Positions 19,674 through 30,198 of a stretch of DNA of 64,000 bases are shown here, in pieces (within the stretch, counting starts at the first letter, position 1; each line of letters starts with the position of its first letter). Under the pieces are notes generated by a model. The model was not told the DNA's origin, searched no databases, and was given only the letters and a program-made list of their open reading frames with translations. This stretch comes from Nematostella vectensis (taxonomy: Eukaryota; Cnidaria; Anthozoa; Actiniaria; Edwardsiidae): NCBI RefSeq assembly GCF_932526225.1, contig NC_064046.1:6311306-6375305 (forward strand), given 5' to 3'. The translations under genes and the position numbers were made by a program.

Positions 19674-19782
19674 TGTCGAGTTTCGTGAACTGGAGGGTTT
19701 ATTATGATACTCGTGCGAATCGTACAAGTTTGTACCCAAGTACAAAGTCACGCAATACATGTCAGTCACTGGTTGTGTTACA
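19674..19782 (-). repeat. 5' LTR (109 bp)
   Basis: Shares the TGTCGAGTTTCGTGAACT start and the CACTGGTTGTGTTACA end with the other LTR, with a few substitutions (e.g. CTGGAGG for CTAGAGG). It lacks about 44 central bases. Either this copy lost them or the 3' copy gained them after integration. Confidence 0.92.
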
Positions 19783-21150
19783 ACTATCACTATGCAGAGA
19801 CGTGCGGGGTTTTCGATTAGATTTGATCGTTTAATACCCGACTTTAAGTTCCAACCGGTGAGGGAGGCATTTGTCCTTGAGTCCATCAACCGTCTAAAGG
19901 AAGAGAAAACTAGCGGATAAATAACATCTCCCCGCGTCTGGTGCTAGCGAAGTTATTGTAAAGCCCCTGACATACATCATGCATCGCTATCGCAAGGAGG
20001 TGGACCCCTATTTTTAAGAAGGGTGTATCCACTGACATTTACAATTATCGTCCCATTTCCGTCCTTTCAGCGGTGTCCAAGATCCTCGAAAAGGCCGTCC
20101 ATTATTAGCTCTATAGTTTTCTGGTTGCGCACAAGCTGCTGAGCCCTTTTCAGTGTGCTTTCAAGAAACAGCATTACACTGAAACAGCTGTGTTAGCTTT
20201 CTCGGACTTCATCAGGAGAGGAATGGATCAAGGCTTTCTAACAGGGGTAGTATTTATAGATATGCGTAAGGGATTGAACTCGGTGGACCACGACACCTTA
20301 CTTTAAAAGCTGGTAGCGTACGGCCTTAAGAACTCTGAAATCGACTGGTTCAGGCACTATCTAAGTAACCACGAGCAGGTTGTCGGCTATGCAAGAGAGA
20401 TCTCATACCCATGTTCCATTTCCTTCGGCGTGCCTCAAGTTCAATCCTTGGCCCACTGTTGTTTGTGCTGTTTGTGAACGATTTACCCACAGTTCTCGAG
20501 AAATGAAAGATCTTGATGTATGCGGACAACACTGTAATATGCTTTACTGATAAGGACTCTAGTGCAATCAGTAGTGCTCGGACTAACGAACTAAACACTA
20601 TAAATATTTTTTTACACATCAAGGCAAAACAGAGTGTGTGCTGTTCGGTTCAAGCCCGAAATTTTCGTCAGCCTACTTTTCTGTTTCAATTAATGAAAAT
20701 CCAATCAAAAGAGTACATAAATATAAATATCTTTGGGTAATTCTAGATGAAACCCTTTCTTGAAAAGCACATGTAAAGAGTCTTATCGCTAAGGCAGGTA
20801 GAATAGTTGGTCGCATCAGGAAAAACATCAGTACGGCCTCCGCAAATACAATATACAAATCGCCTATCAGGCCAGTTCTAGATTACTGTGCCCTGGTTCC
20901 AGAGCCTCGAACGTCTCTCTATTTAAAGGTCAGCGAGGTTGTGGCCACTAAATAGAGAGACGCACGAGGCTCTGGAACCAGGGTAAGATTACTGCGACAC
21001 AGTATATGGACCTGCTGCGGTCTCACCAATACCAAAAGCAAAGAAAAGATTTAAAGAAGGGCTGCACGTATTATAATGAAATCAGATAGGTAACAATGTC
21101 ATATGTATGTGACATTGAAACCGTTTTTCCGTTGTAAAATAAAGACATCT
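19783..21150 (+). pseudogene. LINE (CR1/L2/Jockey-type) reverse transcriptase relic, right part
   Basis: Continues the frame interrupted at 15296. With frame changes it reads PVREAFVLESINRLKEEKTSG, FKKGVSTDIYNYRPISVLS, then KILEKAVH, a KQHYTETAVLAF segment, FIDMRKGLNSVDHDTLL, SFGVPQ, YADNT (normally YADDT) and YKYLWVILDETLS, ending in LDYC|DTVYGP and an AATAAA-containing tail near 21137. In-frame stops (20107-20109, 20305-20307) and frameshifts show it is dead. It is split by the LTR element and by the MITE at 20889-20985. Confidence 0.85.
20889..20985. mobile_element. 97-bp palindromic MITE inside the LINE, TSD AGATTACTG
   Basis: The arm CCCTGGTTCCAGAGCCTCG and its inverse CGAGGCTCTGGAACCAGGG flank a GTCTCTCTATTTA / TAAATAGAGAGAC stem. 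A direct duplication AGATTACTG abuts both sides (20880-20888 and 20986-20994). Removing the insert restores the LINE reading LDYCDTVYGP, confirming insertion into the relic. Same family as 33570-33678. Confidence 0.88.
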
Positions 21151-21159
21151 ATCTTTCTA

Positions 21160-22620
21160 ACAACAAGGAAATTTACATGCCTCTATTTTCGCCTATTTAA
21201 TATCCGCAAAAACATGTCTTAAGGGTGTACTGACATCATTCTGTTGCTAAAGAAAATTGAATATAGCATAAAAGCCTTGTAGAAAGTCATATGGGTCTGA
21301 TATTTGCCAAGTTGACCACCACAAGTGTGCTGACTATTCTGATGACGTTACCCCATGACATCATCTTGTGACGTCATAGATACAGAAAAAACAAATATTT
21401 AAGGAAAACATGCTCGAAAATAAATATTGAATACGTTTTATGAATCTTGAGAGATGGGCGCATTAAGCCAAGCATGCGTTTTAGAAATGATTGAGGTATG
21501 AGTCTTTAATGATTTTTCAAAGGTCCTGAAATCCAGATTATTTGATATAATGTTCTGTTAGATAAACGCTAAATCCACGCTTGGCTCTTCAAAGGAGATT
21601 TTCAAAAAAGGAATACTGAAAAAATATTGCTTTTTGAAATAGTTTGGCGAAAATAAAAGTTTTTTTCACAAAAACGCAGAACCAGAAGTGAAACAAAGCC
21701 CGCGCGTGCACAGTCGGCCTGCTTAGACACACAGATCTCACATGATGAAATTGTTATGCAGTTTAAAAACAAATCCCAAAAGTGTTTCATGGTATTTATA
21801 CTTCTAAAGAACCATATTCTTCATGTCATGATCAAAATGGAAAAAGTATTTTAAAATTCTGACACAGCGCGCTACTTTGAAATAAAATTTTCAGTGCATG
21901 CGCGAGCGTTTAAAACCGGTGTTTGCAGCGCGCTCAGGTAGTGAAAAATATACCCTGCTAGCAGAGGCTTTTCCCTTGTATCTCTCTTTACATTGGCCTG
22001 TTTATTCGCGATTCGGTGTGAGCGCGGCGTGTTTTGTTTTTGTTTTGCCCGGGCAAGTAAACAACTTAGCTACGCGACATACTCAGACGAGAACGACTAC
22101 GATCAAAGAGTCACAGAGGAGAAAGCTTTGCTCACAGGGTATAAAAAAAACTTCAAAACAAAACACGTATTCAAAACACGTTGGCTTTAAATCTTCATAT
22201 CGACTCTTAGGAGAAGTTCAAGGTCAAATCAAGACAACAGATATAAATAGACGTCATTTTAGCTCTCTCACACCCAGGAGGGAATTACTTTCTACTTCAA
22301 AATATGTGTTTAAAACATTATTGTGAATTCCAGCATATCAATAAGTTTGTTTGCAAGGATATGAGAGGCGTGCAGATGGGGCGGTATCGGAAACTAAATC
22401 ATTTACCTACATGAACCACTGAAAAAACCTTAAACTCTAGAACTCGTAGAATCAATTATGTCTCGACCTTGACCGATAAGTCTAGGCTAAAAAAACAAGT
22501 TATGGTAAAGGAGCCTTTAAGCGAACTAATAAAATTGTATGTTGTAAAATACAAAATAGATTGGTGTTTTTTTTTTTTTCGCAAATGTCTGGTCACGTTT
22601 GCCATGCACACGTAACGCAA
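21160..22620. other. non-coding stretch upstream of the death-domain gene
   Basis: AT-rich, no recognisable domain. The longest ORF (21898-22326, plus, 142 codons) has no family resemblance and low coding character. A T-run lies near 22567. Confidence 0.5.
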
Positions 22621-22629
22621 CTAACTACG

Positions 22630-22762
22630 TGCTATAAACAGCAGTGACGTATACATGACCTGTGTACGGACCGCCGCCGTCTCTTCTCAACCGAGCCGGA
22701 TAAATTTTTGACAGCAAAATAAAGCTGGGATAGTCCTTTCCGCCCTTCGGAACAGGAGATCG
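22630..22762 (+). other. possible 5' untranslated first exon of the death-domain gene
   Basis: A strong donor GATCG|GTAAGTAT occurs at 22762/22763. A plausible acceptor (T-rich tract, TTTTAG|AAAAGCG) lies at 23261/23262, 88 bases before the ATG at 23350. I infer a non-coding first exon spliced to the coding exon. The 5' limit is unknown. Confidence 0.35.
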
Positions 22763-23349
22763 GTAAGTATTGGACCTTATTCTATTGTAGCCAATTACTG
22801 CTTGGATCAAGCAAGTACTGTAGAAATTTGATAATCATATATACAAGCAAAATATAACAATTTACAACCATAATCGGTGTTTTGACAGGAGGTGGAACTG
22901 TTGCGTTCGAATCCAGATTTCCACCAAACCAACCATGAATCTGTGAATTTGCATTTACATCAACTACATTGTTGGCTATTGCAGACAGTCTAGTTTTGAT
23001 AAAATCGGTCGAAATGTCTAGTGTCTACAAGTAGAAAAGCCATTGCGAGATCATTGTTATTTGGGAATCGCCATTTTGGCGATACGCGACGCACACGCGG
23101 ACGTGACGATTTGTTGGGGTTAAATGCTATTTAACAGCGTAACCTCGTAAGTGAAGCTTCTTCCTATGTAAGCCAGAAGTATCATGTCCACAGCCTCTAA
23201 TATTCTTGTAACCCTTTTCGGATCTTGACTCTAACAAGTTGTGTTTTTATTTTTATTTTAGAAAAGCGAGGAGCGACGAATCGGGCAATTCCATGTGCTC
23301 ACATTTGCTTTTCTAATTGAACAACCGACCGTCTGATCTATTTTCAAGG

Positions 23350-26300
23350 ATGTCGACAGAGGAGGAATTCCAAAAAGGACAGGGATCTGTGGATTCTGAA
23401 GATTCTCTTGAGGCGGATTTCGACATTGATTCGTTTATCGACGATGAATTTTCTTCCATAAGTGCCGCTATGTTTGAGCACGAAGAACTCGAAGCGGCGG
23501 AAAAGGAATGTCCTCCCGAAGGAGAGTCACACTTGGCCAAGCAGCTGAAAAGCCTTAGAGAGTCCTTTTCAGATTCAAGTGGTGGTTTCAAAGCGCTGAA
23601 ACCGAGTGTAAGGTTTCAGGGGGTTGATGAACCTGGTCCGTCGAGTGTTTGTTGTGAGGCTTGTATAAAGCTACGAGAAAGCAAAGAATCCACACCGGCG
23701 CAGGAAACAAGTGCAGAGCGTGAAAATAGAGAGGTTATTTCAGGTAAAGAATCAAATAATAGAAATCTAAACTCTGTTATATTATGTTATCAGGCATTGT
23801 CATATTTTGCATGAAAAATATGCATTGTTGATGTACAAATTTGGTGCGACTTTTGACGTAAAAAGGGACAACTTTCACAAGAAAAGTTTTTATTTTGTTT
23901 GTACTTAAAGTTAGACATTTTTATATATAAAACCTTGTCTTAGAAATTTCTTTATTTATAACCGGTGTTTGTTGTTGTTAGTCGCGATCAAAATTCACCA
24001 TAGTTAAGTAACTATGAATTCACTGATCAGCACTTTTTATAATGCATATTTTATGAGCTGTTTTTGTGCTGTCAACGCGGACCTATACTTCCGGTATGCA
24101 ATTTTGCTTCCGGAAAACTTATACAAAAACAATAAACAATGTTATAACTCGAAATTCTTCTGTTCTCGATACCAAAATGCAATATCTTTTGCCGAAATGA
24201 CTTCTAAACCATGCTGTTTCTGAAGGAAAACAGAAAATCTTTTTTTTTTCAAAAATGCATGAAGTAAAAGGGTGTCTACAAAACGAAGACCTAAAACCTA
24301 AAACCTGTGACCCCAAAAGCTACGACCCCAAAAGCAACGACCCCCAAAATTTTGCCGTTATTATTTAGCCTAACTTGTTTCCCAAAATGGCTACACGGCG
24401 TGGAAGTTTCACGTGGAATCAGTGATCCTTATGAGATAATAAGCTTATTCAATTTGTTTTTTAATTGGGAAAAAGGGAACTACTTGTGGTCGTTTCTTAA
24501 AACGCCGATAAACTCAGAAACCGGAATGTCACCCGGTAAACATTTTCGGGTGTTTCTTCCAAAATCTTAATTGCCCGCTAACTTACGGGAAATCGCTCCA
24601 TGTTCTAGTTGTGTCGAGTTGTAGAAAGTTTTCATCACAGAGAAAACCATTCCACTGCCCGGTATAAAGTGGGCCAATCAAGGCTTATATCATTTTATCA
24701 GATTTCCTTCCAACCAATCAGGTTTCATCTCTGTCAAATGATTTGACATTTAGCTGTCACAGTGCGCCTAAAAATATAAACAGCTTTGCGAAATTATTAG
24801 AAGTTTTTCTACAAAATGAGACTTTATGTACTTGTTCTTGTCTTTCTTTCGAAAAATGTCGATGCCACAGCAATTTTTAGGGTGCAAGTTGTCTACAGAC
24901 ATCGACAAAACTAGGATTTCAATAACTATTTAGCCAATCTATTCATAAAGTTTGGAAATTATAATTTACTTGTCGGGAACCCGTATCGGCACGCTAGGCA
25001 AAAGCTTTGTTTTGATAAACACTCTTCCTCGCTAGGGATTTCGAAAACTTTTCTGGGGACATTTTTCTAAATTACCGGTAATTGCCGGGTCTGTTAGGTT
25101 ACCGGGAGAGTTTTTGGGATAATTTTTCGGGCAAAGGAGCGTGTCTGAAAAATGTGTGCAACTACAATTTTTAATGGGACAATCAAACGACGATTAAAAA
25201 TAGTTCATTGGCGCGCACATGAGAATATTTCCTCCATATGAAACTTTCGCGCTGTGTAGCCATTTGGGAAACAAAATAATAACTGTAATTTTTTTGGGGG
25301 GGTCGTAGCTTTTGGGGTCACAGGTTTTAGGTATTAGGTTTTAGGTCTTCGTTTTGTAGACACCCTGAAGTAAAAACAATTTGATCCACTATTCTAAATA
25401 AAAACGTGGATAAACAGGATGTTTGAGTAAGTTATCCAATAATCTACAAAGTTAATCTGTTTCTTTTTTAATCTCGAAAATAGGTATTTATTTGTTATTA
25501 TCTGTCCTAATTGAAGGTCATTGTTTTTAATGAAGTATTCTCTGTTTGATTATCAGTGCCTGACATCCGTAGCTCCATAGTGTCTGATGAGATCATAGTT
25601 GATTTACGTGAGGATATTGGTAGTTGCTGGAAAACATTAGGTGCCTGTTTAGGAATCAACAATTCAAAGTTGATGAACATTGATGCAGACATTCCCAACA
25701 GTGCAGAAAAAGGACAAAAATTACTTTTGGCATGGAAACAACAGCAAGGCCATGGCGCTACTGTTGGTTGTCTGGAACAAGCTCTGTTGAGAACAAAACG
25801 TAAAGATATAGCTGACTTCTTAGCAGGTAATGTATACTCCTTTGTGTGGCAAACATCCATGTCCATTGGCTAATTCAAGCCATAAGATATAAGCAATCAG
25901 ATATTCAACTTCTATCTTGGGAGTATATTTTAATGTTTTTTTTTTCTTTTTGTAAATAAACCGATGGGTTTCCAATTGTAAATAATGACAAAGGAGTGGT
26001 CGAACGACATTATTCTTTAAAGTATAAGTTAAATATCACAGTTCTCATTTCATTCTTCTAGAGGAGGAGGGTTAGCATATACAGTATAATGCATGCAGCT
26101 GGCTCAGTTTTGGTTTTCTTTTGTTTGAAGTCAAGTTTATGTTGAATATGGTTTGCTAATTGCTGATTTTGATACATTTTTGACACTATTATGTACAGAT
26201 GGACTTTATATCATAGCTTTATCCTAACTTGGACAAAAATCTTGTGAAATCGGGCGAAATACAGTAAATATGTGAAAAAACAAACAAGAGAGCCAATCCT

Positions 26301-29300
26301 GGTGAATACAGAGTATGTATTACCCTGGGTACCAGAGGCTCCAAGCTTCACGGAGACAACGATTTGAGTAAAGCAAAAGAGCTCTTTCGCTTTGCTCAAA
26401 TTGTTGTCACCACGAAGCTCGGAGCCTCTGGTACCCAGGGTAAGAATGTATGAACATTTTCACAAAAATTAGGCTTGTGATGAGGTTCAAAATCTTGTGG
26501 CACCCTCCTAATGCGGGTGAGTTGAAAGCCATGTGACATTGTCTTGTTGTTTCAGATCTTTGTCATCAAAATGTACTTCAAGAATTTTTTTTGTTTTTCT
26601 AGCTTTACAGGCCCATAACTAAAAGTTCCACTTATGAGCAAAGTCGAATTTAATCATGCAGAATAACTTTTAGATGCAAAAGTTTGGTTTGAACACCTTA
26701 TATTGAGTGGATGGAAATAGATTGAGAATACTTCTTTTGGGTTTTGTAGCATGCTCAGTCGCATAGTTTAAAGCAACTAGATCCTTTGCATATAATCTGT
26801 TTCACAGAAAATGGGCTCCTTTCTATTTGTCCCACTTGGATAAAGTAAACAGGTATATTTTTCGCTTGTTTGTGTTATTAAAATTTCCTTCTTTTTCTTC
26901 AAGCGTACAAGTGCCCCATTAACCTTTATTTTTACCTGAACATTCACTACTAGCTATTCTAATGGTTTGTTTACTCTATTAGCCACCCTTGCTTCAATGT
27001 CTCTGTCCAGTCTTTTTCTCGAATATCCCTTTTTTCAGGACTTAAACTAACTTTCCCTCAAAAACTTTCCCCTGGTCTTATTGCAGAGCTTGCAGGGCTA
27101 TCTACACTTGAGGCCCAAGGAATAAGGTCCCTCAATCAGCCCCTCAACCTCAACATTAGAGTTAGTCTCACTACTGACCATGAGAACCCAGAAACCATTC
27201 AACCTGTAAGTATTCAGTACATATGCAGTCTTACAGTATGGCTTAATGCAGCTTCAAACAGTCATATATAAATTAGATATAGGAAAAATACATACCCTGC
27301 ATGTGAAACCGTCTATCACTTCTGACAAAAAACCTAAGGGTAAAATGGACATTCCTTGAAACTGCCATAAAAGAAAACAACCATCTTTTTGCACTAGGCT
27401 AACAGGCACATAGCTAGAAGAAAGCACACCTCCTCTTGGCAGCCTAACACCAGGGGCGTAGCCAGAGGGTGGCCTAGGGGGCCCGCCCCCCCTTTTACCA
27501 GCCAAAAATACAGTAAATGTATGAGACATTATCTAAAATACAGGAGAAAATGCCTTGAAAGTCCCTTTTTGGTCCCCTCCTGTTAAAAATCCTGGTTACA
27601 CCACTGAACACACAAATTGGATAGCCAAATCTCAGGCTAATGCTGATGTCTTGTACTTTTCCAGGTTCTTCTTTGTGAGGACATTCTGGGAAGAAAATAT
27701 CTGGTCAAGGAAATAACCGATGGGGATAACTGGAAAGTTGAAAAGGTATGTGTAATCAGTCCTGGAATATCTTCTAAATAATTTACAATATATATATTCC
27801 ATATAAACAAGTTTTATTGCCAAAAGTGTACTTAAAACATGATGGAAGGGGGTTCTGCCAAAAAATTTTATACATAAGATTTTCAACCTCATTTTTTTGT
27901 ACTATTCACTTGCCTTTTTCACCTTTTTACACCTTTTTATAATTTACTGAAAGGTATTTATTTTGTACATCGGGTAAATCACCCCCCAGAAAATGCCCAT
28001 AAAATATTTACACCCAAGCAGTAGAAGCCAATGCAACATTTCCATACTATGGACAAACTCCCAAAATATGTTGGGTACCCCTGTGAGTCATATAAGCACC
28101 CAAAGACATATGTGCCCCTCCCCCCTGGGTACATACCTGTATCCCTAATAGCTAACAAAGAATATTTGCATTAGATTGTTGACGATGAACGAGTTCTTGA
28201 AAGGATGATTACAGCAGCTCGATACTCCAAGAAAACCAAGGAACAACGGCGACAGGAAAGTTTGAAACGAGTATCCGCCGAACTTTCACAACTGAGGAAA
28301 AGAATTCAGAAAGTTACTCTAAGTAGTGATGATAGTGACTGCGATATATCCCCAAGAGAGGAGCTGCCACAGCAAATACTGTCCACCAAAACTAAGGAAA
28401 ACAATTTATCATCTGCAGATTTATCTGAGCTTCTAAGGACTTGTGAGTTTCAAAGTGACAGCTGGCAGCGGATGTATAGGGTTTTAATCAAGCTTATTGG
28501 GGAGGTTGGTCCGCTTGATGGTAATTCAAGGTGCCTTAAACAACTCTCTGATTTTACCAATGAGCTGCGTGACCAGGAGAATAAATTGTTTCCCAAGATA
28601 GAGCAGTTGGAACAAGTACAAAAGCAGTTGGATAAAGATCAGCTTGTAAGACTTGCCAGCTTACAGAAATGGAGGCAAACTCAAAATCAGCAAGTAGATG
28701 GGATTGAAAAACTCTTGACAAGCTTGCTGGAACAAGGAAACATAAGGCTAACTAGAGTAAGTATTCAACAATTTTTATATGCTTTGCTTATGTTTTCTTT
28801 TTTTTTTTTTTTTGGGGGGGGGGCATAAAAAATTGATCGAAACGAAAAAGGCAACAGCGGTTTTCAAAACAATGTGCACATGGTTCTGGTAGGGGTCGTT
28901 GGGGTTTGCGGTATTGGCCTTTTTTGGCACGAAATTGCGGTAAAAGAGCAAAAGACATGCGATGATGCGGTATTTCGAAACACTGAGGTATCGCGGTAAA
29001 AAAATAATTATTTAGGCTAGCCGGGATTTGCCCGTGGTACGGGATGATCTAGCGGGAAAACTGGGAAATGTCGGTGTGTTGCGCATGATCTTCAAAACCT
29101 CGTCCTTCTGTGCGGTATGCGATATTTCCTTTTTTTATGCGGTATTGTATTGAAAATGGTGTTCGGTATTGCTGTAATTAGACCCCCCAACGTCCTCCTG
29201 GTTAATTAAGCTTAGTGATGTTTAGCTGTTTTCAGTTTTCGAAAAAATAACACCAGCTCACCGCTTTGTCAGTATGTGTGCGCATGTGTTCTGATCTGCG

Positions 29301-30198
29301 CTATACGGACCGCTTCAAACGGTTGTCACTTGCGTCCTTGTGAGGACAATGAGAACTAATCTATCTAGAATACATACCAACCTTTGTTTGACTATCTTTT
29401 ATCCTCTAGAAACAACAAAAGGCGCAGAATCGCAAGTCCGAGCCTATTCTAAGCAGATTGACACCAGGGAAGAATGGGAGACGTGTAAGTGATAATCTGT
29501 TATTGAAAATATCCCGCCTGTCTCTATTAACCTACTCCTTCTGGTCTTCGTCACCAGATGTGTCGATGACGTCACCAGCATTGCGCACGTGAGTGCGACG
29601 TAATAAATGTATTTTGGGATGGTGGTGGTGGGGGTTATGTGTCACATTTTCTGTTATAGTGTAGAAAAGAAAATTCATATGAAAGGACTTTAAAACAACG
29701 ACAGAAAAATATTTAGAACAGCAAAATTTGATAGAATTGTAAAAGCTTCTAGGCATTACAGGCTTACTAATTTTTTACCGAGGGACGTTTATTGGGCGAG
29801 GATTCAATCAAGAAACAGTCAGTCTCCCTTTCTCGAGAAACATACGACCATTATCAGAGTTTTTTGTGCTCATACCTTCAACAGCAGTGCCGTGGCAGAC
29901 CTCGAAATATTGGGGGGGGGGGCACAATACAGAAGCATTACGATCATATTGGGGGCACGGCCACTCTCCTACTGGGGGGTACGTGCCCCCAGTGCCCCAC
30001 CCCCTGCTACGGCCCTGAACAGAGACATTTTAATCAGTGTTAACTGGGCAATACTTTTTTTTCCTTCAGCGATCAAGAACTGAAACCTCCGAAAGCAGAA
30101 GCGCTTACCTCAACAGTCTGAGTGACGTCAGAGAGGGGCGACAACCGGTCATTTCATCTCCAATATGTGCACGACAGATGCAGGTTATGGAAAGATAA
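23350..30198 (+). CDS. death-domain and coiled-coil protein (7 coding exons, 549 aa)
   Basis: Coding exons: 23350-23743, 25557-25826, 27087-27205, 27665-27745, 28175-28756, 29410-29484, 30070-30198 (TAA). All introns are GT...AG, the junction phases agree (1, 1, 0, 0, 0, 0), and the lengths sum to 1,650 nt, exactly 550 codons. I take ATG 23350 as the start; the frame extends slightly further upstream but without an ATG. Residues 1-131 are acidic and Ser/Glu-rich with one CCEAC cysteine cluster. Residues ~135-220 are a death domain (six-helix protein-interaction fold used in apoptosis and innate signalling). Residues ~289-482 contain two coiled-coil stretches (near 309-336 and 425-465) separated by an acidic SSDDSDCD segment. 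The C-terminus is basic and Ser/Arg-rich. No caspase, kinase, TIR or NACHT partner domain is seen, so it is probably a cytosolic adaptor. I cannot assign an orthologue. Function inferred from the domain only. Confidence 0.85.
24270..25365. mobile_element. 1.1-kb DNA transposon in intron 1, 10-bp TSD
   Basis: Ends are long inverted repeats (about 150 bp, some gaps) starting GGGTGTCTACAAAACGAAGA. TGAAGTAAAA abuts both ends (24260-24269 and 25366-25375). The ends carry repeats of CCTAAAA and CCCCAAAAGC. No transposase is encoded, so it is non-autonomous. A 9-10-bp duplication with GGG termini fits Mutator-like elements; superfamily assignment is tentative. Confidence 0.88.
25557..25826 (+). CDS. 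exon 2 of the gene above: death domain
   Basis: This 270-bp exon holds essentially the entire death domain: helix 1 (DEIIVDLREDIG), the conserved CWKTLGACLGI segment, NIDAD, AEKGQKLLLAWKQ, GATVGCLEQALL and the final KRKDIADFL. The pattern W-K-x-L-G...LL-x-x-W...A-T-x-x-x-L-x-x-A-L is diagnostic for death domains of the NFKB/ankyrin/UNC5-like type. Encoding the domain in one phase-1/phase-1 exon is suited to exon shuffling. Confidence 0.9.
25900..27080. other. intron 2 of the death-domain gene
   Basis: Apart from the MITE at 26321-26442 the sequence is AT-rich with no coding or RNA feature recognised. A pyrimidine-rich tract precedes the acceptor TTGCAG at 27081-27086. Confidence 0.6.
26321..26442. 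mobile_element. 122-bp palindromic MITE in intron 2, ~9-bp TSD
   Basis: Begins TACCCTGGGTACCAGAGGCT and ends with the inverse AGCCTCTGGTACCCAGGGTA (with GG near the stem). The stem continues through AAGCTTC / GAAGCTC and GAGTAAAGC / GCTTTGCTC. Flanking 9-mers AGTATGTAT (26312-26320) and AGAATGTAT (26443-26451) differ at one base. The terminal TACCCTGG is shared with 20889 and 33570. Confidence 0.82.
27451..27606. mobile_element. 156-bp hAT-like MITE in intron 3, TSD AACAC
   Basis: The left end CAGGGGCGTAGCCAG and the inverted right end CAGTGGTGTAACCAG match at 12 of 15 positions. AACAC abuts both sides (27446-27450 and 27607-27611). These features group it with 4833-5040 and 29885-30017. No coding capacity. 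Confidence 0.78.
28175..28756 (+). CDS. exon 5 of the death-domain gene: coiled-coil region
   Basis: This 582-bp exon (194 codons, phase 0/0) encodes a strongly charged helical region. The KKTKEQRRQESLKRVSAELS stretch and, later, the ENKLFPKIEQLEQVQKQLDK stretch have heptad-like spacing of Leu/Ile/Val, suggesting self-association. An acidic SSDDSDCDIS segment between them has casein-kinase-like sites. The donor AGA|GTAAGT is near-consensus. A T-run followed by a G-run lies about 40 bp into the next intron. Confidence 0.82.
28891..29197. mobile_element. possible ~307-bp MITE in intron 5 with GCGGTA repeats
   Basis: The left end AGGGGTCGTTGGGG pairs imperfectly with the inverse of CCCCCAACGTCCT at the right. 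CTGGT occurs next to both ends (28886-28890 and 29198-29202). The motif GCGGTA or CGGTAT recurs at least six times inside. No coding. The limits are approximate. Confidence 0.5.
29885..30017. mobile_element. 133-bp hAT-like MITE in intron 6, TSD AACAG
   Basis: The left end CAGTGCCGTGGCAG and the inverted right end CAGGGCCGTAGCAG match at 12 of 14 positions. AACAG abuts both sides (29880-29884 and 30018-30022). The interior has G-runs on the left and GTGCCCCCAGTGCCCCACC on the right, a composition common in such elements. It lies 52 bp upstream of the last exon. Confidence 0.8.

Larger units (their letters stand above)
15297..19782 (-). mobile_element. complete but defective Ty3/gypsy (mag-like) LTR retrotransposon
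   Basis: A 4,486-bp element in minus orientation bounded by LTRs with TGT...ACA ends. Flanking 5-bp target duplications are perfect: ACTAT at 15292-15296 and 19783-19787. Order along the minus strand is LTR, primer-binding site, gag, protease, RT, RNase H, integrase, purine tract, LTR, the Ty3/gypsy order. The two-knuckle gag, the IADD form of the RT active site and the tail after integrase resemble mag-like elements. Frameshifts, one stop, one internal duplication and a small deletion make it non-functional as read. It sits inside a LINE relic, so it is the younger insertion. Confidence 0.93.

Noticed and set aside
21898-22326. 142-codon plus ORF as a gene
   Set aside because: No recognisable domain, no supporting splice or promoter signals, and base composition like its non-coding surroundings.
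23313-23591. Minus ORF opposite exon 1 of the death-domain gene
   Set aside because: Antisense shadow of an acidic Ser/Glu exon.
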